NCBI GenBank assembly: GCA_032871835.1
Contig: CM065297.1
Coordinates: 19,880,098-19,944,097 of the forward strand
Source: Dipteronia dyeriana
Lineage: Eukaryota; Streptophyta; Magnoliopsida; Sapindales; Sapindaceae
DNA length: 64,000 nt
Reading direction: 5' to 3'
In this document: one piece after another, positions 1 to 11,152 of the stretch
How the letters are laid out: each line of letters begins with the position of its first letter
Position numbering within the stretch: the stretch's first letter is position 1
Translations under genes and position numbers: made by a program
Notes under the pieces: generated by a model
What the model was told of the DNA's origin: nothing
The model's database searches: none
Seen by the model: the letters and a program-made list of their open reading frames with translations, nothing else

Positions 1-137
1 AAAAACCGTCGGTTTTAGGTAGCTTTTGGAGAAGCTGAACCGTAACCGAACCGGCTCGAAATCTGTTTCCAATCGGCTTCGTAACCGTCGGTTTGGGTTT
101 GGTTTTGGACGGTTTAACCAAACCGTAGACATCTCTA
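1..137. mobile_element. Putative right end of a hAT-like element, cut by window edge
   Basis: The first 137 bases are rich in AACCG/CGGTT blocks and end in CATCTCTA, which resembles a hAT-type terminal inverted repeat. The same GGTT/AACC-rich subterminal style is seen in the complete hAT element at 3383-4421. The left end lies outside the window, so the 8-bp target duplication cannot be tested. It could also be an unrelated GGTT-rich repeat. Confidence 0.35.
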
Positions 138-404
138 GTGGACACCCGGTAAACAAAAATTTGATTAAAGAAAATATATACTACACTTCAATTGATTACC
201 ACTTTAAGGTATTGATCATTTAAATAAATGACAGAATTTGACAAAAAAAAAAAATTATCACCAAACCTGATTGGCAATCCAATAAATATTTTTCAATATA
301 TGTTAGTCATTCAAATTTAGTTGAATAAATTTAAATTTATCTAACAAGTTTTTTAATATCTAACAACTCATATAGGTTATGTATAAATATTGTGTCATTG
401 TTAA

Positions 405-530
405 AAAATCAAGTGTTATAGTCAGACGGTAAAGGCTTACTACTTCAATATTTGAGGTTGCAAGTTCAATTCCTCATAATGACAATTGTCAATATTATCA
501 AGGGTGGGCCGGTGTTGGCCGAACAGTTGA
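405..530 (+). repeat. Degenerate SINE-like sequence with pol III boxes
   Basis: TAGTCAGACGG at 419-429 resembles a pol III A box with one base missing, and AGTTCAATTCC at 463-473 resembles a B box. Their order and spacing suit a tRNA-derived SINE head. No clear tail or target duplication is visible. Confidence 0.35.
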
Positions 531-731
531 TTAATTTTTAAAGTTCCAACATCTCTAGTGAAGAATGTATACTCTTAGCCGAAGAATGTATTCCATCGGC
601 TAAACCTTTCCCAACCATGATGTCCCCACGAATTTGCCGACAATTTTTTTTTCATCGCGTAATACCTCTCCCTACAAATTTCGACCTTTCCCCATAAATA
701 TGGTTTGTCGGGAAAGACAAAAAATCTTGTA
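531..731. other. No gene seen
   Basis: AT-rich sequence upstream of the BAG-like pseudogene. A short motif ACATCTCTAGTG here also occurs at the hAT-like end near 129-140, which could mark another TE edge, but nothing more can be supported. Confidence 0.3.
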
Positions 732-1413
732 ATGGAGGATCTCGGAGAAGGAGATGATTAAGTTAATTGGAAGAGACTCGAAAGTGAGACTGAGAGTCGA
801 CCAGATGTTGATGAGTCTGCTCTTCAAGTTGGACTATGTTAGAGACATGGATTCATGTGTTAGGGATTGCATAAAATCTGTTATCAAGAAAACCATAGTG
901 TTGTAAGAGATTATAGACTCCATAGTTGTTGATAATAACAACAACTACAATAATCATCTTGATCGAACAGTTATGGATGATGATGTTGTTGATCAGACAG
1001 CGGTGGATGAGGAGAAGTGTACAGAAGAAGATGGTGAGATTCATGATATTAAAGAAATTTCTCTTATGCCATCGTTGGTGAGTGATTGTCATTTAAAGAC
1101 TAGTTAGATCGAGTGTCAGTTCGGTTCTTCCTCTGTGAATCCAAAGAGTTTGGTCAAATCGCGTAAAGATAAGGACGACGATGACGACGATTCGTTGTTG
1201 AAGCAGGAAGAAAATGACAGTTGACAGTGGCGATCGAATCGAAGATATAGGAGAGAATGTGAAGAAAAGCAAGAATGAGGAGACTGGAGAGTGTGAAGAG
1301 GAATAACAAGAGGTGTTGTTCGAGAGGATGGTGGAGGATAATGTGAAGATGATGGGTTTGATGGCACAGTTGTTCGAGAGGAATGAGATTCAGACTAGGT
1401 TGTTAAGTCAATA
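732..1413 (+). pseudogene. BAG-domain cochaperone gene copy, broken
   Basis: The + strand frame starting near 750 reads a BAG-like helical segment (LLFKLDYVRDMDS, then VRDCIKSVIKKTIVL, a stop at 904-906, then EIIDSIV), as in plant BAG-family regulators that bind the ATPase domain of Hsp70. Further down a shifted frame reads MMGLMAQLFERNEIQTRLL before a stop at about 1411-1413, which resembles the C-terminal tail of these proteins. Between them are an acidic stretch, several stops and at least one frame change. No intron is obvious, so a retrocopy or a captured fragment is possible. The reading is by eye, the family is likely, and the exact paralogue is not determined. Confidence 0.6.
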
Positions 1414-2339
1414 GTTTGGAGAACCATTAGATCTAAAAAAAAAATCTATTTTTTTAATAATATTTAAATTAATATTTTTCTCCAAATAAAAAAATCTTGT
1501 TTTTTTAAGAAAATATTTTTTTTGTTCTTCATTTGATTTTGATGTAATACTAAAATGTGAAAAGTATTTGAAAGAAATTTTGGAAAATTAAAATGTAATA
1601 ACAAAAAACTTTTATGGGCAAAATTGACCTTTTTTACATTTAGTTATAGTTGACTGTTAGTAATTTAATCAAATCGACTAAAGTCATGTATTTTGGAAAA
1701 AGAAGGGATTAGAGTTACTAATATGACAAAGACGTTTAAAAATGTGACGATTTGAAAAAAATAGGGATTTTAGTGAAATTACCCATGGTGGAATAAATTA
1801 ATTATACAAATCCCATTAATAGATGAAGATAAGCATGCCTTTCCCATTTTCAACAAAGATATATATGAGGGTTTATGAGTCCTTCCCACCTCTAGACAAA
1901 ACGAGAGGCATTCTACCCTCTTCTCCCAACGAATTTCTCTGCATGATTCATCCAAGAAAAGGTTAGTTCTTTGTTTTTGCTTTTAATTATAATAAAATTT
2001 CAGTCAAATATAACTATATTGGAGTCTATCAAATGTTGAGCACATTGTAACTAAAAACAAAGGCATCCAATCAAATTCAAGACAAGAAGGAGAAGAAGAT
2101 CACATCGTTCAACAAATCAAACGCTAAAGGATCGGAAGAGACTCAGGTCCACTTTCCTTTTCATTTCCTTCAAAAACGGTACGTGATCGGACCATATTTA
2201 TACCTATTTGAGGTCCCCATTTCCTATCATTTGTTCTCGTTTTTAAGCATATTTTGGTTTATAATGTGTTTTGTGAGTTTTGTGTAGGTTATATGTCTTT
2301 AAATAAGGTGTTGAGTTTAATTGAAGAGTTTTGGAGGTT
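1414..2339. other. AT-rich intergenic, no gene recognised
   Basis: Homopolymer-rich sequence without long open frames. AAAAGGTTAGT near 1957 could be a splice donor after an untranslated exon, but no coding partner was found. Confidence 0.3.
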
Positions 2340-4765
2340 AAAGGGCTAAATTTGGAATTCCTCCTGCAGTATACTCAACTTTCGGGGGTCATATCTTCCT
2401 TTCCAGATCAAACTAGATTTTGTTCTACCATCTTTCAGAAAGCCTCGGATGTCTAGTTTCCAACAGTTTTTACGGATTACGATTTCAAGGTTTCTAAAGG
2501 AAGTTATGTTTACTTTTGTAACGGTGCGTGATGATGAAAATCTTCACACAAGAGCAATGCAACCTTAAAGCAACTTGGAGCTTAGGTCAACTCCAGGTCG
2601 CTTTCTTCTCTGTCAAAACTCAATTTAGCATGCTTTTTAATTCATTTTTTTTCCAAGAATCCAAAAAATTACATATTTTCCCTTGCCATAGTTCCTTCCC
2701 ATACATAAACCTTCCTTATTTTCATTTCAGAGCACCACTCTCTACCCAAAGATTGCTCACCAAAACCCTATCTTTACTTAGCTCTTATGCATCACTAAAC
2801 CCACATCTTTATACATCCACCACATAGAACCTTCAAATTCACTATCATCTCATATTTTTGGGCAAAGGGGGCTGAAAAGAATCAAAAAAGATGAAGTTCA
2901 AAGCAAAGAAGATATAGCTCTCTATCATAGTTTTCTCTACATCTCTTTCTCTTTTTATTCTTATGATAGCCATATTTAGATCCTCATATATGTTTTGTAT
3001 GGCTCTAGTTTATAACATGAACTAAATTTCTATTGCTAAGCTTGATGAAACCAAACCCTAGAATTTATCAATAAAGACCACTCTTTTATCCTTGTTTGTA
3101 TTGTGTTTTGTATGGGTGTTTTTGAATGCTTAATGCTTTCAATAAATTGATCAACTTGTGAATGATATTTGGTGGTGTGCTATGAACCGTGGGGTGAAAC
3201 ACACCATATGTTTGATGAAATATCCACTATATATGTCTAGTAAGGTAGAGATATGTGATGCTAGCGTATAGGGCCCCTTTTGTGTGTGCTAAGCTCTTAG
3301 TGAACTCATGCATATAGTCTAGGGTCATCGAGAGATAGGCTTTAGGTATGCTTGGATGTAATCTTTATTACTCGAGGGAGAGTAGACATGACAACGGTTC
3401 GATTCGAACCGAACCTAAACCGAACCGTAAAAATCAAAACCAATTTTTTTGGTTCGGTTCCAGAACCGGTGTAGGAACGATTTAGATTCCGGTTCCCATT
3501 TTTATGGAACCGGGCGGTTTGAATCATTTTAGAATCGAGGGTTCCGGTTCCTTTTTAAAAAAATCTAATCAGATCTCACATCTCTCATTCTTTTTTTTTC
3601 TCTGATATCTCTCTTAAAATTTCATCTCTCTCTCACAGACCACTCGCTCCCTCACCAGATCGATGAATCTATCATCATCTCCTTCTTTCTTCTTTCTTCT
3701 TTCTTTTTCTTCTTTCATCTTCAACCCACTCACCAGATCGATCATCAATCTCATCTTCTTCTTTCTTATTTCTTCTTCTTTTTTTCATCTTCGTCTTTTT
3801 TCTTCTTCCATCTTATTCTTGCTTGGATCGAATGAGAGAGGGATGAGATTGGGGGTGGTCGCCGGTCGGTGGATGTTTGTGATTAAGTTTATGTGGTGGT
3901 GGGTTTTGAGTTTGTGGTGGCGTGTGTGTGTTTGAGTTTTGACTGGTTTGATTTGTAGGGTATGTGTGATTTGGGGTTTGTGGTGGTTTGATTTGTGTGG
4001 TGTGTGGTTTTTGTGTTTGATTTTTGGTGTACTGGATTGGTTTGATTTGGGTTTGAAGTTTGGACCGATGAAGATGATTGATGAAGATGATTTCTGGTTT
4101 GTGGGTTTGATTTTCGGTGTACTAGAAACTAATAAAGATGATTGATGAAGATGATTTATGGTTTGCTGTTTGATTTGCGAAGTATGGACTATGGACTATG
4201 GAGTCTGGACTGGACGATTGGTAATTGGTTTGATTTGGATTTTTTTTAATAAAAAAAATAAGAACTGAACCACGGGAAGCCGTTAGAACCGGACCAGAAC
4301 CAGACCGGAACCGTCGGCTCTGAAACAGGAACCTTACTCAAGAGGTTTCGGTTTTGGTTCCGGTTCAGGTTCCTCTAGAACCAGAACCACCGATTCCAAA
4401 CCGAAACGGGTGACATGTCTAAGGGAGAGTAGAGATTATTGTTAGGTACATGGGTCTACAATTCACATTTGCACTAACTGAATATTTGAGTGAGTCTATA
4501 GCTTAATTAGCTTGAGGGTGAGGTGGATTCTATGTCTTAACATTTCTCATTATATAGTTACATTCATTTTCATTGTTGCTTTTAATTCACAAATTTAGTT
4601 TAAACATGCTTGAGTATATTAGCTTAGATTAATTGTAGTTCCCTAAAGATCAATATTCTCTTTTAATCATCGTTCACATAGTAGCTAGATCAATCAATCT
4701 TAGTACTTAACTCTTCAATCTTCGTGGAAATAAACTTTATTCATTATCGTACTACACTCCGGTCT
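2340..4765 (+). repeat. Putative old Ty3/gypsy LTR-like sequence, hAT inserted
   Basis: The stretch around 2370-2520 (a CATATCTTCCTT block, then CCTCGGATGTCTAG) and the tail around 4700-4790 (CTTCGTGGAAATAAAC, then CATACACTTGTGAG) have the style of long LTRs of plant Athila/Tat-type elements. No second LTR, primer site or TG...CA ends could be fixed, so the borders are approximate. The hAT element at 3383-4421 sits inside it, and the two sides read continuously once that insertion and one copy of AGGGAGAG are removed. Confidence 0.3.
3383..4421. mobile_element. Non-autonomous hAT element with 8-bp TSD
   Basis: The element starts TAGACATGACA and ends TGACATGTCTA, an imperfect terminal inverted repeat. 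It is flanked on both sides by AGGGAGAG (3375-3382 and 4422-4429), the 8-bp duplication expected of hAT transposition. Subterminal regions are packed with GGTTC/GAACC motifs, a usual feature of plant hAT termini. The 1,039-bp interior has CT-rich and TG-rich tracts and no transposase, so it would have needed one supplied in trans. Confidence 0.85.
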
Positions 4766-5082
4766 CATACACTTGTGAGGGCCCACCTTTGGAGCAAGTT
4801 AGTATGTTTCTAATTTTCTACTTCTTCTTTTTTTCTTTTAAAAAGGTTATGTTTTTATGCATTATTTTCTAAAATTTGCTCAATTGTTTGTTTGCCTGCT
4901 TTATAGGTAAATATATAGTTGTGTTTGATGGTTTTGGGGGTATTTGGGGTTAAAGAGGATAAAAAGAATGGATTTTTCTAGTACAATGTGTTGTTTTTAA
5001 GAAATTGGAATTGAGTCATTGTTTTCTTTTTGCTTCTGGTTTTGGGCTTTGTTGCTTAAGTTAGGAGAAAATTAGATATTAG
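4766..5082. other. No gene seen; possible intron
   Basis: T-rich sequence ending in ATATTAG directly before the exon-like segment at 5083. It has intron-like composition, but no upstream exon was identified. Confidence 0.3.
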
Positions 5083-5260
5083 GATTTGAATATGGTATTA
5101 GGTCAAGATAGTGTCCATCCTAAGGTTTTGAGTAAGAAGAATAAGAAACATCCTAAATCACAGCATTCTGTGTGTTGGTTTAAGTTCAGGTTCATTGAGA
5201 GCTGTTTGGCTTCAAGAACCAAAGCAGATGCTACCAGTAATGTTACAAGCACTCAATCTG
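5083..5260 (+). CDS. Exon-like segment of an unrecognised host gene
   Basis: A 178-bp open stretch is bounded by an acceptor-like TAG and a donor-like GTATACTATA. It encodes 59 residues beginning DLNMVLGQDSVHPKV, with a basic run (SKKNKKHPKSQ), then HSVCWFKFRFIESC and a serine/threonine-rich end. The absence of stops, the codon-phase split at the donor (phase 1) and the protein-like composition suggest a real exon. I do not recognise the family. Element A inserted 28 bp past the donor, that is, inside the following intron. No partner exon was found on the other side of A (27469-28566), so the gene may be dead or its remaining exons lie elsewhere. Confidence 0.35.
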
Positions 5261-5892
5261 GTATACTATACAATTATGTATTGTTCTTTGTAAGTTCCTC
5301 GACGTTTGATTGACTTATTTCGTTGACAACCATATTTGGGGATTAATATATAAGGGTAGTTTAGGCCATCATTGTTCGTGACCAAGCTCAAGCTTCAAAG
5401 GTAAAATCACTTGATTAACTTTCATTGAAGAGATAATAGTGCGCACACATACAATCATGCATGTCTTGATCATCTTGCATGATTGATTATTTGCCCTCTT
5501 GTGTGCCTTAACTTTTGCTTGGGTGTTTGATGCATCTTGTTTGACCTCAGAAGAGGATTTTCCTCTTAACTACGGTTCAAACCGATCCTCATGCATTGCC
5601 TCCACCATGGTCTGCATAACGGTGTTCTCCAATGGTTGCACGCTGCTGTTACCGTGGTCTGTGCTATTTGCATGCACGGTGGTCTCCCAAGCGAAGATTC
5701 CCAGGAGTTGCTTGTTGTCCATACCGCGGTCGGTGCACTTGCATGTACAGTTATCTTGAGAGCGGTGTTGTATAGGCGATGCACCGTTCCCTGTGCCGCA
5801 GTCTGGACACTTACCTGCACCGCGGTCTAGCCAGCGGTCCTGACGAGATTTAGTTGCCTTTTATCCAAAATGACATCATTTCATGTAGGGCA

Positions 5893-5976
<84 letters not shown>
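5893..5976. repeat. (AT)n microsatellite, about 80 bp
   Basis: Nearly pure AT dinucleotide run inside the 5' LTR of A. The same site in the 3' LTR (26553-26565) has only about six units. Confidence 0.95.
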
Positions 5977-6031
5977 GTTCTCTTCTCTTTTCTTTTTTCT
6001 TAAGGAGTCCAAGAAGCCATTTTTGAGCAAC

Positions 6032-6710
6032 TAGTTGATTACCAACTTTTTCGAATTAAGCAATGTTAATAGATTAACCCCATTAACAGACATGAAAAGC
6101 AAGTAAAAATGCTGAAATAAATGACACATGAAATTTATGTGGAACCCTTAACAAGGAAAAAACCATGGGCTATCCTTTTAGCTACATCTGATCCTCAAAG
6201 GTTACAACCTAAGTTGACCACCTAGTCACAATTTAAGGTTACTAAACCCACCACTACTACCCAACGAGCATTAATAGTGATTCTTGATCAACAAGCTTGT
6301 CTACTAAACTCTTAGCCACAAGCTTAACAACAATGAAGAGCCAATGCAACCTAAGTGAATATATAATGATATTCAAAGTGCAAAAATACTAGGTCAAGGC
6401 ATTTGAGCTTATCTAGGAATGTAAATACGACAACTGAATGCAAATCCTAGATATCAATTCTCTAAATGCAAATGCAAGAAGATTTAGCTAGAAGGGTAAA
6501 ATTGTCCTAAATGCTAGCTATCACTAATCAATGTTCTCAACCATCAACCAACATCAAAAACATGTAATAAAACCTTTTAAACACAAGAACATGCATTCAA
6601 TTAGCAATAAAAGCTAAAACCTAGGCATACATGGCATAGTAATGAAACAATGAAGTCTAGTACATGTAGAAATTACCTAGTCAACTAAAAGATAGTGCTC
6701 CAAGCTTAGA
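6032..6710 (-). other. Inverted segment within the 5' LTR of A
   Basis: This block is the reverse complement of 3' LTR positions about 26710-27384. For example GTTGATTACCAACTTTTTCG near 6034 mirrors the AAAAAGTTGGTAATCAA at about 27369-27385. LTRs D and A-3' share the motif TTGACTAGGTAATT in the same orientation, so the 5' copy of A is the one that was flipped. About 77 bp of the ancestral LTR at the left breakpoint (equivalent to 26633-26709) is missing. Confidence 0.9.
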
Positions 6711-6776
6711 TGCTAAAAACCTATTCACACACCCCCCTCTAGGTTTATAGACATACACTTCTTAGGGAATTTCAAT

Positions 6777-6788
6777 TGGTATCAGAGC
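6777..6788 (+). other. Primer binding site of A
   Basis: TGGTATCAGAGC, the usual complement of the 3' end of initiator tRNA-Met in copia elements, two bases after the 5' LTR. Confidence 0.85.
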
Positions 6789-6914
6789 CGGCGCCTAGAT
6801 ATACTTAGGTGATCCATGCTCTATGTGTCTTGCTTTGTGCATTTTTTTGTTGTTGCTTACATTTTGTTTGTTGCATTACATTTGTATCTCTTTCATTCAT
6901 TACCCTCAAACACT

Positions 6915-8880
6915 ATGAGTGGAAACGGTGGTAGTCATGAGGGAGCCTTATGCACAAGACCCCATTTGCTCAATGGGGTGAATTATGCTTCTTGGAAAGG
7001 CAAGCTGAAATCCTATCTTTGCCAAATAGATGACCGTTCTTGGATGGCTATTGAATATGGGTACAGTCCTCAAACTATGATCACCGAAGAGGGAGATGAA
7101 GTTCTCAAGCCCAAATCTCAATGGAGTATGCAAGAATTTGAGGCATCCAAGTGGAAAAACAAGGCCATGCATGCCATCCTTTGTGCCATGGACTATAATC
7201 AATACAAGTTAATCCAAACCACAAGGAATGCAAAGGAGACTTGAGAGATTCTTCAGACTGGTCATGAAGGCACTAAAATAGTCAAGGAATCCTAGCTCCA
7301 AGTCCTTCAAACACAATTTTAGATGATTAGAATGGAGGAGGAAGAGTGCTTCAATGACTTTCAGGTGAAGTTAATAGATATTGTAAATCAAAGTCATCAA
7401 GCAAAAGATTATGAGGTCACTTCCTAAGAGATTTGAATCTAAGGTAACGGAACTTGAGGAAAATAGTGACTATAAGAATATAAAGCCTAGTGAAGTTATC
7501 GGAAGACTTCTAGCCTATGAATCTAGGTGGATTTCTACACCCACACCTCCAAAGAAGCAAAAGAGCATTGCATTGAAAACCTCCAATGCTGAAGAGAGGG
7601 AGGAGGATGACTCAGATGGGGAGATGACCCTCATGGTAAAAAGGTTTAAGAAGTTCATGAAGTTTGAGAAGTAAGGATTTGGATCTAAGGGGAAACAAGT
7701 AAATAAGAAGAGTCCTTTCAAGAAAAAGGAGAGATCACAAGAGAATGACGCTAAAAGGGGCATTCAATGCTATAAATGTAGTGGTTTTGGTCACATTGTT
7801 TCGGAAAGTGCAAATATAAAGAAAAAGAAGAAAGGAAAAGCGATGGCGCCCACTTGGATTGATAGTGAAGACCTAGAAGAGGAAGAAAAGTCTTCGGATG
7901 ATGTAGATTGAGTTGTAAACTTCATAGCATTCACATCATCTCATAATGGCAAGGGATTTATAAGTGATGAAGAATAAGTAGATGAATCTAGTGATGAGAG
8001 CATCTCATCTAACTCTAAGTTCAAAGTTGATGAAGAAGTGGGCTATGTGGACGTCATGAAGTTCTTTGAGAGCTCTAGATTGAAGAAGAAGAAAGAGATT
8101 CAAAAGTTGAAAAATGAGAATCTTGAGTTTACTTCCAAGGTGAGTCACTTAAGTGAGAAAGTGAAGATTGGAAGAGAGTTGGAAGAAAGCTTGAAGGAGG
8201 AGCTTAGAGAGGTAAAAGAATTGATTGCCAAGATGACCTCTGGAACCGAGAAACTTGACAAAATGTTATCAAGTGAGAAGAGCCCTTGTGATAAGATGGG
8301 CTTAGGATATGTGGAAGACATGGAAACCACTTCCTTAAAGAATACTACTTTTGTCAAGAGTGAAGAGTTAAATAAAATCCAAGGTCCACAACAACCATCA
8401 AAAGGGGTTAAAATTGGGGAATCTTCAAAACAAGTTCAAGTCAAGGCTCCAATAAAAGTTCAAGTCAAAACTCAATCACAACAAGCTAGAATACATCAGA
8501 TAAGGCCTCAACCTCAAGTGATCCCCCAATCTCAACAATGGACCTTTCATGCTCAATCAAGAAGGGATGTAATATTTGCTCAATCATAAGGAAGAGAGTT
8601 GGCTCTACACCAAAGATCAACTCAAAGGAGAATGAAGTCTTCTATGTTTGAACAAGGCTATAGTATGAATTCTTATTTCACTCATATTTGTCATTATTGT
8701 GGTGTTGAGGGCCATATAAGGCCTAATAATTTTAAGTATATTAATTTGTGTTGTATTGAAAATATGATTAAGAAAAATATGTTTAGAATAGCCAAAATGC
8801 ATGCACCTAGGAATTTTAGACCTAATGAACCCAAGGCTCCTAGAAATGACAATGATGCTACTAAGTGGCCTAGAAAAAAT
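6915..8880 (+). pseudogene. gag: Gag of element A, multiply broken
   Basis: The likely start ATG at 6915 begins MSGNGGSHEGAL, matching the gag starts of G and D. The N-terminal part holds the capsid-like segment (NYASWKGKLKSYLCQIDD, then the SLPKRFESKVTELEE region near 7415-7460). A first zinc knuckle at about 7767-7808 reads C-x2-C-x4-H-x4-S, so its last cysteine is lost. A charged coiled-coil segment (8038-8290) and a Gln-rich stretch follow. A second knuckle near 8690 also lacks its last cysteine. Stops occur at 7242-7244, 7672-7674, 7909 and 8587, and a deletion near 7398 shifts the frame. In an intact element this protein would form the particle that packages element RNA. Confidence 0.9.
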
Positions 8881-11152
8881 GAGTATTTTTGTCATGTGGC
8901 CCAAGTGACCTTGAATGCCAAAGCCTCTAACACTTGGTATCTTGATAGTGGGTGTTCTAGGCACATGACCGAAAAAAAGATTTTCTTTGAGACTTGTTAT
9001 GGAGGATGGTGGATTTGTCACATTTGGTGATGGTTCACGTAAGAAGGTTTTAGGAAAAGGAAACATATCTATCCCCGGTTTTCCCTCCTTGCCCAATGCT
9101 CTTTATGTAGATGGCTTACAAGTCAATCTCATTAGCATATCACATTTAAGTGATGAAGGGCTTTCGGTTATGTTTGGCAAAGTTGATTACTCTATTCTAA
9201 AGAAGATGGATAAGTTTTATTGAAAGGCAAGAGATCACATGACAATTGTTATTGTCTTGACTCCAATGACATCTCTTGTAATTTGTCTAGTTGTGATCAA
9301 GTTGAATTGTGGCATCAAAGGTTAGGTCATATGAATTTCAAAGACTTGAAAGCTCTTGAGAGGTTGAATGTTGTGAGAGCCTTCCTAAATTTGAGAATAG
9401 GATTGAGAGAGTGTGTGGACCTTGTCAACAAGGAAGCAAACTAAGAGTGTGCATAAAAAGGGTAAGTATCTTACCACCAATGAGCCATTAGAGCTTCTTC
9501 ACATGGATCTTATGGGTCCCATGCAAACTGGGATTCTTGGTGGCAAGAGATACATTTTTGTATGTGTTTATGATTTTTCTAGATTCACATGGACTTATTT
9601 TCTTAGAGAAAAATCTGAAACCTTTGAAAAATTTAAAATGCTTTGCACTAAAATTCAAAATGAAAAGAATTCTCACATTAAAAGCATTAAAGGAATTAGG
9701 ACTGATCATGGTAAAGAATTTGAAAATGCTTGTTTTGAAAATTGTTGTAATAGTGTTGGCATTTCTCATGAGTTTTCAGCTCCTCCAACTCCTCAACAAA
9801 ATGGGGTTGTAGAAAGGAAGAATAGGGTCTTCCAAGAGATAGCTCGTGTGATGTTGCTTAACAATAATGTTCCTAGTAATCTTTGGGCCGAGGCCGTGAA
9901 TACAGCTTGTTATATAGAAAATAGAGTGTTTTTAAGGCCCGGTACTAGGCAAACCTCTTATGAATTATAGAAAGGTAGGAAGCCAAATGTTAGCTACTTC
10001 CATTCATTTGGAAGCAAATGCTACATTCTCAATGACCAAAATCAACTTGGCAAGTTTGATGTTAAAAGTGATGAGGGGATTTTCATTGGCTATGCTCTAA
10101 ATAGTAAGGCCTATAGAGTGTTTAACTTAAAAACTAAAAGAGTTATGGAATCATCCAATGTTGTCATATATGATTATAGGCCAAAGTTGAGTAGCCATGA
10201 TGAGGAGTTTAGTATGTCTCATGATTTAACTTTAAAGAAGTATGGTAAGACTTCAAGTGATGTGGAGTTGGATCATAGTGAAGAGAATGACAAACCTTTT
10301 GATAGAGATCTATAATTGGACTCTAATGAAACCCGTTCTTTGGGTTAGGAGACTCCATGATAAAAGTAATATCATTGGAGATGTTAATAATGGTGTTAGA
10401 ACTAGACAACAAATAGCTAATCAAATTAGCTATTCTTGTTACACCTCTCAAATTGAACCCAAAAAGATTGATGAAGCCTTGAATGATGAATTTAGGGTTC
10501 TTACCATGCAATAAGAGTTGAATCAATTTGAAAGAAATGAGGCTTGGATTCTAGTTCTTAGACCTAAGAATTCTAATGTCATAGGCACCAAGTGGGTGTT
10601 TAGGAACAAGTCGGATGAGAATGGAAACATTGTGCGTAACAAGGCAAGGCTTGTAGCACAAGGATATTCTCAAATTGAAGGTATCGACTTTAAAGAGACT
10701 TTTGCTCCGGTTGCCCGCCTTGAGTCTATTAGGCTGCATTTGTTCATATCATGTGTGCACAAATTTAAATTACATTAAATGGATGTTAAGAGTGCCTTCC
10801 TAAATGGCCTTTTGCAAGAGGAAGTGTTTATTAAGCAACCTAAGGGGTTTGTGGATCCACACCACCCCAATCATGTGTATCGCCTCAAGAAGGCTTTGTA
10901 TGGGTTGAAACAAGCTTCAAGAACTTGGTATGAGCACCTCACCTTTTATCTTATTTACAATTGCTATTCAAGAGGTAGCGTTGACAAGACCTTGTTCATC
11001 AAAGGCAACAAAGATGAGCTTTTTATAGCTCAAATCTATGTTGATGACATTGTGTTTGGTTCCACCAACAAATCCAAAGTTAAACAATTTGTTGAGGTCA
11101 TGTCTAATGAATTTGAGATGAGTCTTATTGGGGAGCTTAATTACTTTCTAGG
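8881..11152 (+). pseudogene. pol: Pol of element A, first part: protease, integrase, N-terminal RT
   Basis: The protease is marked by WYLDSGCSRHMT (about 8937-8972). The integrase zinc region shows LWHQRLGHMN near 9307, and its core shows MDLMGPM, TDHGKEFEN and PQQNGVVERKN, the three acidic positions of the catalytic triad. RT motifs include [18 protein letters not shown] and the catalytic YVDDI at 11037-11051. Frames change near 8995, 9222 and 9413, and stops lie at 9968-9970, 10313-10315, 10512-10514 and 10776-10778. The reading breaks at NYFLG where element B inserted, and it resumes at 23899. Confidence 0.92.

Larger units (their letters stand above)
5289..6774 (+). repeat. 5' LTR of element A, internally rearranged
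   Basis: Starts TGTAAGTTCC and ends TTAGGGAATTTCA just before the primer site. The first ~740 bp align collinearly with the 3' LTR at 25962. The segment 6032-6710 aligns only as reverse complement, and the last ~65 bp are collinear again. It also carries a much longer AT microsatellite than its partner. Confidence 0.92.

Noticed and set aside
3663..4145. ORFs inside the hAT element
   Set aside because: They come from CT-rich and TG-rich low-complexity DNA and show no domain-like sequence.
5499..5830. Overlapping small ORFs on both strands in the LTR of A (with counterparts at 26042-26484)
   Set aside because: They lie in the GC-rich motif block of the LTR, are Cys/Val-rich on either strand, and are not kept between the two LTRs.
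8617..9096. Minus-strand ORFs opposite gag and pol of the SIRE elements (also 16862-17302 and 15878-16228)
   Set aside because: Shadows of the sense coding strand; no independent motif and no conservation apart from the sense frame.
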